A stretch of 27,990 bases of DNA, taken from NCBI GenBank assembly GCA_002393865.1, contig DGUD01000119.1, positions 1-27,990 on the forward strand, given 5' to 3'. A program made the position numbers and the translations under genes. Positions 14,829 to 22,505 of this stretch are shown here, one piece after another. Source of the DNA: Treponema sp. UBA4319. GTDB lineage: Bacteria > Spirochaetota > Spirochaetia > Treponematales > Treponemataceae. The notes beneath the pieces were generated by a model. The model searched no databases, was not told the DNA's origin, and worked only from the letters and a program-made list of their open reading frames with translations. Numbering within the stretch: position 1 is the first letter of the stretch; the number at the start of each line of letters is the position of its first letter.

Positions 14829-17141
14829 ATGAACAGAAGACTTATCACATCAGCCCTGCCGTATGTAAACAATATCCCGCACCTCGGCAACCTCATCCAG
14901 ATGCTCAGTGCCGACGTATTCGCCCGCTTCTGCCGCAGCCGCGGCTACGAGACGCTCTATGTCTGTGGTACCGACGAATACGGAACCGCGACGGAAACCC
15001 GCGCCATAGAGATGCACAAGACTCCGCGCGAGCTCTGCGACTACTACTATGCGCAGCACGTCGATATCTACGACTGGTTCGACATCGCCTTCGATAAATT
15101 CGGGCGCACCTCAAACGAGCAGTGCACGGAGATAACGCAGTCCATATTCAGGGATCTGGACAAGAACGGCTATATAACGGAGCATAGCAACAAGCAGCTC
15201 TTCTGCCCGCAGTGCAAGATGTTCCTTGCCGACCGCTTTGTGCGCGGAATCTGCCCCAAATGCGGCTACGAGGATGCCCGCGGCGACCAGTGCGAGAAAT
15301 GCGGCTCCCTGCTGGATCCCACCGACCTGAAGTCCCCCCGCTGCTCTACCTGTGGGGCAACGCCTGAAGTCCGCGAGACCAAACACCTGTACATAGATCT
15401 TCCTGCCATCAGCGCAAAGCTGGACGAATGGATGACGCAGGCAAGCAAGGAAGGCCGCTGGTCGGAGAATGCCATCAAAATCACCAAGGCATGGATCCGG
15501 GACGGCCTGAACGAGCGCGCCATCACGCGCGACCTCAAATGGGGCATCCCTGTACCAAAGCCCGGCTACGAGAACAAGGTCTTTTACGTGTGGTTCAACG
15601 CCCCCATCGGATACCTGTCCATCACCAAGCAGCTCGCAGACGAGCGCCTTCGCGAGGGCAAAGAAAGCTTCGACTGGAAGAGCTGGTGGCTGCCGGATGA
15701 GAGCGAGGATGCAAAGGGCAAGACCCCCGTACAGCTGTTCCAGTTCATCGGGAAAGACAACATTCCCTTCCACACCGTCGTGTTCCCCTGCAGCGAGCTG
15801 GGCAGCGGGCATAACTGGACAAAGCTCTTCCACATGTCCTCCACCGAATACCTGAACTACGAGGACGGAAAATTCTCCAAGAGCAAGGGAATCGGTGTCT
15901 TTGGCAGCGACGCAAAGGAAAGCGGCATCAAAGCGGACGCATGGCGTTTCTACATCTTCTACAATCGTCCTGAAACGCAGGACTACCAGTTCACGTGGAA
16001 AGAATTCAGGGAAAAATACAACGGCGAGCTTATCGGCAACCTCGGCAATCTGGTAAACCGCACGCTCCTCTTTGTCACGAAATACTATGGCGGTGCGATT
16101 CCTGACGCCCCGGTAGACGAGGCGCTGTGGGAGAAAATCCGCAGCCACGAGGCCAAGGTCACGGAGCACCTTGAGTGGGCCGAGCTGAAGGACGCGTTCC
16201 ACGAGATATTCGCTATCTCCGATATCGGCAACAAGGCCTTCCAGGACGGCGAGCCCTGGAAGACCCGCACGAGCGATCCGGAGCGGGCGGCAAAACTCAT
16301 CCACAACCTTAGCTACCTCATCAAGGATCTGATGATTATGGCGCACCCGTATATGCCGCAGTTCACCGAGACCATCATGTCATACCTTGGCAGGCAGATT
16401 TCAGAGCCGCGCCTTGGCGAGCCCGGTATCCCCGGCGGCCTGACGTGGGCGGATCTGGGCAAGACGGAGGGCTTGTCCGAAGTCAAGGACAGCGCCGTCT
16501 ACTTTACCCCGCTCGACCAGAAGACCGCCGACGCGTTCCGCGCGAAATTCTCCGGCAGCCAGAAGGAGCGCTCCCAGAAGGAAGAGAAGAAGGCAAAAAA
16601 AGAGAAGAAAGCGCAGAAAGCTCCTGAGCTGGCGGCCGACCAGCCGGCTTTCTATAACAAAAACATCGACCTGCGCGTCGCGGTCATCACCAAAGTCGAA
16701 AACAATCCCGACGGCGAGAAGCTGTACGTGGAGCATCTTGACGATGGCTCCGGGACAGAGCGCATCATCCAGAGCGGGCTGCGCGACTACCTGAAGCCTG
16801 AAGACCTGCTGGGCAAGCATATCATCCTTGCCTACAACCTTGCGCCGCGGACTATGCGGGGTATCGAAAGCCACGGCATGCTGCTTGCCGCCGATTACAA
16901 GGATGCTGACGGCAAGGACTGCGTGGAGCCACTGGAGGCGCCATGGGCGGCAGCAGGCACAAAGGTCATCCTGGAGGGTGCCGATGAATCGGCGGAGAAG
17001 CCCGCGGAAATCAGTGCGGATGACTTCTTCAAAGTTGCGGTGCGCGTGGCAGGCAAAGCCGTGCAGGTGGGTGGCACACAGCTCATCGTAGCCGGGAAGC
17101 CCCTGTGCACAAGCCACACCGTGGATGGCGACGTGCACTGA
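14829..17141 (+). CDS. metG: Methionyl-tRNA synthetase with C-terminal tRNA-binding domain
   Basis: This class I aminoacyl-tRNA synthetase charges tRNA-Met. The HIGH-type motif is H-L-G-N (18-21) and the KMSKS loop is K-F-S-K-S (348-352). Four CxxC knuckles at 126/129, 142/145, 155/158 and 172/175 show the double zinc-finger form. An anticodon-binding helical domain follows. A Lys/Glu-rich linker (about 578-600) then leads to an EMAPII/Trbp111-like tRNA-binding domain from about 613, recognised by I-D-L-R-V-A-V-I, S-G-L-R-D-Y and P-R-T-M-R-G-I-E-S-H-G-M-L-L-A. The total is 770 residues; about 60 residues extend beyond the usual end of this domain. No Shine-Dalgarno precedes the start, and the promoter abuts it. 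Confidence 0.97.
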   Translation: MNRRLITSALPYVNNIPHLGNLIQMLSADVFARFCRSRGYETLYVCGTDEYGTATETRAIEMHKTPRELCDYYYAQHVDIYDWFDIAFDKFGRTSNEQCTEITQSIFRDLDKNGYITEHSNKQLFCPQCKMFLADRFVRGICPKCGYEDARGDQCEKCGSLLDPTDLKSPRCSTCGATPEVRETKHLYIDLPAISAKLDEWMTQASKEGRWSENAIKITKAWIRDGLNERAITRDLKWGIPVPKPGYENKVFYVWFNAPIGYLSITKQLADERLREGKESFDWKSWWLPDESEDAKGKTPVQLFQFIGKDNIPFHTVVFPCSELGSGHNWTKLFHMSSTEYLNYEDGKFSKSKGIGVFGSDAKESGIKADAWRFYIFYNRPETQDYQFTWKEFREKYNGELIGNLGNLVNRTLLFVTKYYGGAIPDAPVDEALWEKIRSHEAKVTEHLEWAELKDAFHEIFAISDIGNKAFQDGEPWKTRTSDPERAAKLIHNLSYLIKDLMIMAHPYMPQFTETIMSYLGRQISEPRLGEPGIPGGLTWADLGKTEGLSEVKDSAVYFTPLDQKTADAFRAKFSGSQKERSQKEEKKAKKEKKAQKAPELAADQPAFYNKNIDLRVAVITKVENNPDGEKLYVEHLDDGSGTERIIQSGLRDYLKPEDLLGKHIILAYNLAPRTMRGIESHGMLLAADYKDADGKDCVEPLEAPWAAAGTKVILEGADESAEKPAEISADDFFKVAVRVAGKAVQVGGTQLIVAGKPLCTSHTVDGDVH

Positions 17142-17151
17142 TTCGGGCGGA

Positions 17152-17194
17152 GGGTGCATACCACGCCCTTAGGGCGGAATAGGAGTATGCACCC
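17152..17194 (+). terminator. Structured terminator-like element after metG
   Basis: The outer arms gggtgcatac (17152-17161) and gtatgcaccc (17185-17194) pair perfectly over 10 bases. They enclose a second hairpin, cgccc (17164-17168) and gggcg (17172-17176), with loop tta. This nested structure starts 10 bases after the metG stop. Confidence 0.6.
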
Positions 17195-17368
17195 CTTGGC
17201 TGCACTAGCTCTTAAGAACATGAACTGCGAAAGCAGTGAGTCCCTCATATCCCGCACGCGCTGATGGCGCATCCATACAAAACGCTTCTGAGCCGGGCGC
17301 ATTCTGCCGATACTACAGAGGAAGCCCGCATTTTTTTATAGTCCACAGGCGGGCTGCCGCAGGACAGT
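17195..17368. other. Gap before the FemAB-like gene with several small hairpins
   Basis: No gene is seen here. Small structures are actgc-gaaa-gcagt (17224-17237, a GNRA-type tetraloop), gcgc-tgatg-gcgc region (17258-17270), and agcccgc (17323-17329) paired with gcgggct (17349-17355). The last pair encloses seven Ts and a TATAGT (17337-17342) that could be a -10 box. No tRNA or known RNA family was recognised. Confidence 0.4.
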
Positions 17369-18670
17369 ATGGAAAAGCAACGATTTTTACAGACAGATTT
17401 CTGGGCGGCGTTCAAGGCCAATCATGGATGGAAAGCACTCTCTTTTTTCATTGACGCCGAAGGACAGCTCTTACCCGACGCCGTATGTGACGACAAAAAT
17501 AGACAGGGTAAGAACAGTTCTAGGTTAACAAACGGTAGTAGTCATGCTCAGATTGTTTCTAGCATCAGCTTTGTACCTGCAACGAACGGTCGTTCCGGGG
17601 AAAACAAAACGGAGAAGGAGGAAAAGGATAGCACGCTTGTCTTTGTCGATAAAACCATGCAGGTTGAGAGCGATTCTAGCTCCATACAAAAAACTGTCTT
17701 TCGTCTCAGCGTCCTGGTCCGCTCCTTCTCAGTCAAAGTGAGAAAGTTCAGCATCGCCTACATACCGATGGCGCCGGAGCGTGGTGCCGGGGAGGATGCC
17801 TCTGCCTATCGCCTCCGATTGCAGTCCTTGGCGGGTGCGCTCAAGCCCTATCTGCCCCGGAACACCATCTGCGTACGCTTCGATCCGCCCGTCGATTTTG
17901 CCACGTGCGAGGAGCGCGATACGTTTGCGGTGGCTCTTGCCAGCGCGTCCGGTAAAAGTTCCGGCGCCCTCTTCCGCGCGCCTGTAGCGGTACAGCCACC
18001 AGACACCGTCCTGCTCCCGCTCGCGCCGGGCGAGGAAGAGCTGCTTGCCTCCATGAAGAGCAAGTGGCGATACAATATCCGCCTGGCAGAGAAAAAAGGC
18101 GTCTCCGTCCGCGCGTATCATGCCTCTGACAGCGGCTTTCCGGAAGCGTTCGAGCATTTCTATGAGCTGTTCGAGACGACGAGCAAGCGGGACGGCGTAA
18201 GCTTCCACGCAAAATCGTATTACCGGGACTTGCTGGAGCGCGGCTGCCCGGATGCAGGCGAGCCTGACAAGCCTGTCATAACGCTCTATCTGGCGCAGCA
18301 CGAGCAGGATTACCTTGCGGGCATCATCACATTGTGCTGTGCGCGGGAAGCCGTGTACCTGTACGGGGCGAGCGGCAATGTCAAGCGCAACTACATGCCT
18401 GCCTACCTGCTCCAGTGGACTGCCATCAGGGACGCAAAACAAGCCGGCGCCCCGGTCTATGATTTCTACGGGATGCCTCCGACGGATGACCCCGGCCACC
18501 CCATGCACGGGCTCTACCTTTTCAAGACGGGTTTCGGCGGGAACATTGTCCACCGGCCGGGCAGCTTTGATGTGCCGCTCCGGCGCCACGGATACCGGGC
18601 ATATATTGCGGCTGAGCAAGTGCGGGCATGGTGGCACCGGAAAGTGCTGAAAAAAATCAAGGGAAGATAG
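17369..18670 (+). CDS. FemAB-family peptidoglycan interpeptide-bridge aminoacyltransferase
   Basis: FemX/FemAB enzymes use aminoacyl-tRNA to add amino acids to the stem peptide of lipid-linked peptidoglycan precursors. The N-terminal R-F-L-Q-T-D-F-W-A-A-F-K and G-W-K-A are typical of the family. So are M-K-S-K-W-R-Y-N-I-R-L-A-E-K-K-G-V (about 228-244), L-Y-G-A-S, the M-P-A-Y-L-L-Q-W segment and Y-D-F-Y-G-M-P-P. The C-terminal L-Y-L-F-K-T-G-F-G-G completes the fold, for 433 residues in all. Residues about 28-110 are a Ser/Lys/Glu-rich low-complexity stretch that interrupts the first domain; its DNA (17461-17700) is near 45% GC, lower than the flanks. AGGA at 17361 supports the start. The gene ends 8 bases from the convergent GH57-like gene. 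Confidence 0.85.
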   Translation: MEKQRFLQTDFWAAFKANHGWKALSFFIDAEGQLLPDAVCDDKNRQGKNSSRLTNGSSHAQIVSSISFVPATNGRSGENKTEKEEKDSTLVFVDKTMQVESDSSSIQKTVFRLSVLVRSFSVKVRKFSIAYIPMAPERGAGEDASAYRLRLQSLAGALKPYLPRNTICVRFDPPVDFATCEERDTFAVALASASGKSSGALFRAPVAVQPPDTVLLPLAPGEEELLASMKSKWRYNIRLAEKKGVSVRAYHASDSGFPEAFEHFYELFETTSKRDGVSFHAKSYYRDLLERGCPDAGEPDKPVITLYLAQHEQDYLAGIITLCCAREAVYLYGASGNVKRNYMPAYLLQWTAIRDAKQAGAPVYDFYGMPPTDDPGHPMHGLYLFKTGFGGNIVHRPGSFDVPLRRHGYRAYIAAEQVRAWWHRKVLKKIKGR

Positions 18671-18678
18671 AGCAGTTT

Positions 18679-20691
18679 CTAGCAGTCCGCAGTTTTCGGA
18701 CTGGCGCCATGGGAGCGTTTTTTTGCCTGGACCTTTACCGGCATGATGCTCAGGTTGATGGTCTTTTCCATGGCACGGTCGGCCGCAAGATCCACATTCC
18801 AGAAGAAGCCGGCCACGAGCGTACGTGAAACCTCGCGGATTTTGTTGCCGGCATCCAGACGCCTGAACGGGATAGTCGCGCTGGAAAACCCGCACTCCTC
18901 GTTCGGCTCAAAGAGGAAGGAGATGCGGTCTGCGTTGTCGACTATCTGCAGCAGCGAGACGCCGCCGTCGGCAGTATACGGGCTGTCCGCAGGCACCGCT
19001 TTTTTGTTCCCCCGCAGAATCAGCTCCGCGGAATACTGCTGTGCCCCCTGGGCAAAGTCTGTCTGCGCGAAATTCGACTCGACAACCAGAACGCCTTTGA
19101 GCGGGAACGGGCTCTCGTTCTTCAGTATATACTGGACGCTGAAACCGCTCGACGAGATGATAAACGTCTTTCTCAGGCTCACCGGCAGATGCATGGCGGA
19201 GAACGTCCCCCTCCCCTCCATCTGGATTTCCCGGCGGCGGCCGTCAAACTTTTTCTCGGAGAAAAGCACCTGCGAAAAGATTCCGCTGCCAACCGGCTTC
19301 TGGGCAAAATAATCCTGGATTTCCTGCGGCTCAAAGAGGTGCTCCACGAACATGCCGCGGGAATACGCGTCCTCCTGCTTGTCGAACTGCGCTATGCGGG
19401 AAAGGCTTGCCGCGTAATTCGAGCTCACGCCGATGATGTCCAGCTCGGAGACCTGGCCTGCAAGCGGCGAGATGACGGCATGGAATTTCTCTGTCTGGCA
19501 GATGTACTCGTTCAGACCGTCGCCGTTATAGTCGAAATTTGTCAGCGACTCGGAGAAATCATAGCTGTCGCGTATCATTTTTTCAGACTCATTTAATATA
19601 CGGTACGCGTTCTGGCGTTTTTCCGCGATGGCCGGGATGCCGAGCGGCAGCGCCACATAGTTCGAGCCGCACTGAGCCTCCCAGAGCTTTTCCTGCGCAA
19701 AGCGCTTGCGCTGCTTGTCGCCGCCATGGCACTGCGAAATTATCATGCTGATGTACATCATCCGCTCGTACAGATGCCGGTTCTGCCGGTAAGTGTTCAG
19801 AAAGTCATAGATGGTGACGGGAAAACGGCTCTTGTTCTCGCATTTCTCGTATACTTTCCGCGCCCACTGGGAGACCTGACCGTCCATCCCGGCGGGAATA
19901 TACGAGGGTAAAAAACGGCGCGCGCCTTTGAGATAGAGCTGCGGCAAATCGAATTTGACCTGGCACTGCGTGCTGTCTTCGATAAGCGTATTGATGTACT
20001 TGAAGCACTCTGATTTGATGAATTCCTGGGCATGCTCCACCGGGAGCGAGATGACGGCTACCGGGTCAAAGTCACAGTCACCGTCGCCGCAGTCGTTGCT
20101 GACGGCGCGCTGGACACGGGCTATCCATGCCTCGCCCTTCTCGTCTGGTGCCGGGCGGAATTCTGCATGCAGGGGCAGCACTTTCAGCGTTTTTCCCTGC
20201 TCGCTGGTAATGAGCGGGTAACAGCCCCGGCAGGCGGACGGAATGAGCGTGCTGTCAAGGAGCACGTATTCCATTCCGCATGACTGGAAGGTCGTGACGA
20301 GGGAAGGATCCCAGATACTGCCGAACAGCGTCATGCCGCGCGGACGCTTGCCCACTGTCGCGCGGAGCAAGGCGCTCATTTTCTCTATCTGGCCGCTGCG
20401 GTCAACCGGAAAGAGCAGCGGAAAAATCGGAGAATAATACCCTCCGCCCAGCACCTCAACCTGATGTCGGCTGGTGAGCTCGCGCAGAATCTGGATAGCT
20501 TCGGGATATGTCTCCTCGTAATAGGAAAGCTGTTCCCCCGTAAAGGAAATCGTCAGGGGGAACTTTGGGTGAGAATAAAGGAATGCCAGAAATTGCTTGT
20601 ACACTTTCTGGTAGCACTCATCGTAAAACGACGTGCCTGCCGACGAGCCGCAGCCAGAATCGAGTTCAAGACAAATATGCAGTACGCTCAT
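18679..20691 (-). CDS. GH57 4-alpha-glucanotransferase-like protein lacking the catalytic residues
   Basis: The 670-residue protein has the GH57 architecture: an N-terminal (beta/alpha)7 domain (about 1-300), a central helical DUF1925-like part (about 300-365) and a C-terminal beta domain like DUF1926. The five GH57 regions can be located but all are altered. The usual H-Q-P is L-E-L-D-S-G (about 8-13). G-G-G-F-Y-E-P is G-G-G-Y-Y-S-P (82-88). The nucleophile segment W-L-T-E-R-V-W-E-P reads L-F-G-S-I-W-D-P (122-129), with no Glu. The Asp region H-D-D-G-E-K reads S-L-P-V-E-H (215-220). Q-C-N-D-A-Y-W-H-G reads Q-C-G-S-N-Y-V-A-L (340-348). It is therefore probably not a glycosidase or transferase and may be a binding or sensor protein. 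Its start overlaps the rnfB stop as ATGA, so it is the last gene of the Rnf-like operon. Confidence 0.8.
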   Translation of the reverse strand: MSVLHICLELDSGCGSSAGTSFYDECYQKVYKQFLAFLYSHPKFPLTISFTGEQLSYYEETYPEAIQILRELTSRHQVEVLGGGYYSPIFPLLFPVDRSGQIEKMSALLRATVGKRPRGMTLFGSIWDPSLVTTFQSCGMEYVLLDSTLIPSACRGCYPLITSEQGKTLKVLPLHAEFRPAPDEKGEAWIARVQRAVSNDCGDGDCDFDPVAVISLPVEHAQEFIKSECFKYINTLIEDSTQCQVKFDLPQLYLKGARRFLPSYIPAGMDGQVSQWARKVYEKCENKSRFPVTIYDFLNTYRQNRHLYERMMYISMIISQCHGGDKQRKRFAQEKLWEAQCGSNYVALPLGIPAIAEKRQNAYRILNESEKMIRDSYDFSESLTNFDYNGDGLNEYICQTEKFHAVISPLAGQVSELDIIGVSSNYAASLSRIAQFDKQEDAYSRGMFVEHLFEPQEIQDYFAQKPVGSGIFSQVLFSEKKFDGRRREIQMEGRGTFSAMHLPVSLRKTFIISSSGFSVQYILKNESPFPLKGVLVVESNFAQTDFAQGAQQYSAELILRGNKKAVPADSPYTADGGVSLLQIVDNADRISFLFEPNEECGFSSATIPFRRLDAGNKIREVSRTLVAGFFWNVDLAADRAMEKTINLSIMPVKVQAKKRSHGASPKTADC

Positions 20692-21323
20692 TTCCGTCCA
20701 GAGGTTTTCGCACCGTAGACTATTCTATAGCACTTTTGCCAGAATTTAAAGAGCTTTTTTCCCTCCGGCGGCAATTTTGTACGCGCGCTGCTCGCGGAGC
20801 AGGATATATCCTCCGCGGCATCAAGGACTGACGGCTTGCCGCACAGCAGCTCAGAGGGCTGATCCTGCGGTACCAGCCGGATAATTCCCTTGGGACATGA
20901 CTGCAAGCATGCGCCGCAGCCGTTGCAAGAGGCCTGCACCACGGCGGTGCCGTTCTCCAGACTGATGGCGCCCCTCGGGCACGCAGCCACACAGTCGCCG
21001 AATCCCAGGCAGCTCCAGATGCAGCTATACACGCCGTCATACAGGGAATGGAAAAGCCTGCAGTTCTTTGTGCCCTGATAGTGCAGCAGCTCATCAGGCA
21101 GCGCTTTCTGCGCGGAACAGAGAACAACCGCCTTCCGGCCGCTCCCGGAGGCTGCGACGTCGGCGCCGCCGATGCTGGCGTCAAATTCGCCCTGCGAAAA
21201 GAGCGGGTTTGAGGTATTCACCTGCTGCGCATGCAGCGACGGCAGAAAGACAAAGAACAAAAAGAACAGGACGAGCGCAGCGCCGAGCAATATCAGCAGC
21301 ATGAACAGGACTGTCACTACCAT
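20688..21323 (-). CDS. rnfB: RnfB-like ferredoxin subunit lacking the N-terminal cluster motif
   Basis: RnfB is the cytoplasm-facing ferredoxin-type subunit of the Rnf electron-transport complex. The 211-residue protein has one N-terminal membrane helix (about 3-28) and the central segment C69...Y-Q-G-T-K-N-C88. Two [4Fe-4S] motifs follow, C101-x3-C105-x5-C111-x3-C115-P and C133-x2-C136-x2-C139-x3-C143-P, matching the family (G-F-G-D-C-V-A-A-C-P). Normal RnfB proteins have a further cysteine cluster of the type N-C-G-A-C-G-x-x-G-C just after the helix; here the equivalent stretch (about 44-60) has no Cys. The gene overlaps rnfA by 7 bases, and GGAGG precedes its start. The assignment rests on motifs and on position within a full rnfC-D-G-E-A-B order. 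Confidence 0.85.
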   Translation of the reverse strand: MVVTVLFMLLILLGAALVLFFLFFVFLPSLHAQQVNTSNPLFSQGEFDASIGGADVAASGSGRKAVVLCSAQKALPDELLHYQGTKNCRLFHSLYDGVYSCIWSCLGFGDCVAACPRGAISLENGTAVVQASCNGCGACLQSCPKGIIRLVPQDQPSELLCGKPSVLDAAEDISCSASSARTKLPPEGKKLFKFWQKCYRIVYGAKTSGRK

Positions 21324-21883
21324 CTTGCGATTCCTCCCTGGCTAAGCCAAGAGACATTCCACGCCAGCAGGATAATCATGATGGCGGTAATGCTCAGCAG
21401 CAGAAGAAAGTTTGTCTTGAGCTCGTTTTTGGGGCGGCTCGCCTCCGTCCGCCTGCGGATGGCATAGAGCACCGGCAGGAACATAAAGCACGAGAGCACG
21501 CAGAAACAGGAATTCAGCACGCAGTCAAGGAGCGAGATGCTCTCGTTCACGCCGAGCAGTATGGCGAGCACCGAGACGGTGTATTCGGTGGCGCTCTTTT
21601 TGGACGTGATGCGGATGACGGATTCGATAAATATGGATATGACGGCATACACGAGCACGGCGACAAAGGGGTAAAGCTCTGTCAGCCTGACGGGGTGCAG
21701 AAGGTTCATCACTATCAGGTATGTCAGCGAGGATGATGCGCTGACGCTCAGCAGCATTTTCAGGCAGCCGCGGAGCATGTGGCGGGGCGACGAGCTCAGC
21801 AGGACAGAGCGGTTTATGCCGATGCCGTAGATGAGCAGCGCGGACGCATACATCAGGTAATAGGCAAAATTATGAAAGAGCAT
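21317..21883 (-). CDS. rnfA: RnfA-like membrane subunit without the Fe-S cysteines
   Basis: RnfA and RnfE form the inverted membrane pair that in Rnf and NQR holds an Fe-S cluster midway through the membrane. The 188-residue protein has about six membrane helices and the usual RnfA length. The two ligand regions are changed: the first (G-L-C-P in the family) reads G-I-G-I-N-R-S (20-26), and the second (T-T-N-C-A in the family) reads G-V-N-E-S-I (111-116). GGAGG upstream and the helix pattern place the start at 21883; the open frame extends further upstream but overlaps rnfE in another frame. The cysteines that are present (40, 121, 126, 128, 132) do not fall at the ligand positions. Confidence 0.78.
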   Translation of the reverse strand: MLFHNFAYYLMYASALLIYGIGINRSVLLSSSPRHMLRGCLKMLLSVSASSSLTYLIVMNLLHPVRLTELYPFVAVLVYAVISIFIESVIRITSKKSATEYTVSVLAILLGVNESISLLDCVLNSCFCVLSCFMFLPVLYAIRRRTEASRPKNELKTNFLLLLSITAIMIILLAWNVSWLSQGGIARW

Positions 21884-22505
21884 CGTCACCTCCGTTTTCG
21901 GCAAGCGCCTCTCCCGCGACCAGCAGTTTTTTGTGGACAAGGGCAGAGCCTGCGATGCAGAGGACACAGAGAAGCAGCGCTCCAGGAACCGAAGCCCAGA
22001 ACATGCCGATGCCGCCGCTCTTTGCCGGGAGCACCTGCAGCTGCACGAGCCCTGTGCGGGATGGCAGGGAGAGCGTACCGTAGCCAAAAATATCCCTCAC
22101 GAGGAAAATGAAGAGCGCATAAAGCGAGAAGAGCCCGCTCTGTTTCAGGTTGGAAAGGATATCCGCGTACAACTGCCCTGCGCCGGGCTGGTACAGGCTT
22201 CCTATCAGGAACGAGGAGACTGCCGGCAGGAACAGGGAGAATCCCAGCGTAAGTGCCATAAGCGGGGAATACAGCACGAGCAGCTGCTTGAAGATAACCG
22301 CCTCGGAGACAAGGAGCACCGCGATGAGCACGGAGAGCAGGTTGTCGAGCGAAAGCAGCGACACCAGCCGCCGGAACAGCGTGCCGCTCAGCATCAGCAG
22401 GTTGAGCAGGATGACAAGGATGATTCCGTAGGCCAGCCGCCCCGGAAACGGCACGAGCATCGCCATGGATGCCATCATATATATGTAGATAGTGTTCTTA
22501 TTCAT
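21870..22505 (-). CDS. rnfE: RnfE-like membrane subunit without the Fe-S cysteines
   Basis: This partner of RnfA has 211 residues and about six membrane helices. Family resemblance is clearest at V-R-D-I-F-G-Y-G-T-L (136-145; R-E-I-I-G-N-G-T-L in typical RnfE) and in the final helix region. There is no cysteine in the first 170 residues, so both cluster ligands are absent: the G-L-C-P region reads M-A-S-M-A-M-L-V-P (11-19) and the V-T-N-C region reads A-V-S-S-F (95-99). The start at 22505 overlaps the rnfG stop as ATGA and is preceded by GGAGGAAG. The last 14 bases overlap rnfA. Confidence 0.75.
   Translation of the reverse strand: MNKNTIYIYMMASMAMLVPFPGRLAYGIILVILLNLLMLSGTLFRRLVSLLSLDNLLSVLIAVLLVSEAVIFKQLLVLYSPLMALTLGFSLFLPAVSSFLIGSLYQPGAGQLYADILSNLKQSGLFSLYALFIFLVRDIFGYGTLSLPSRTGLVQLQVLPAKSGGIGMFWASVPGALLLCVLCIAGSALVHKKLLVAGEALAENGGDDALS

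Noticed and set aside
15111..16346. 411-codon open frame opposite metG
   Set aside because: Shadow of methionyl-tRNA synthetase; no recognisable motifs or ribosome site.
17142..17368. tRNA or known small RNA in the gap after metG
   Set aside because: Several hairpins exist, but no cloverleaf, T-loop motif or known consensus could be made out.
17729..18895. 388-codon minus-strand frame across the FemAB gene and the end of the GH57-like gene
   Set aside because: It overlaps two genes with clear family motifs and shows no protein-like pattern of its own.
21884..22087. Longer start for RnfA (256 residues)
   Set aside because: The extra N-terminus is Cys/Ser/Arg-rich shadow of rnfE; the strong GGAGG and membrane pattern support the start at 21883.
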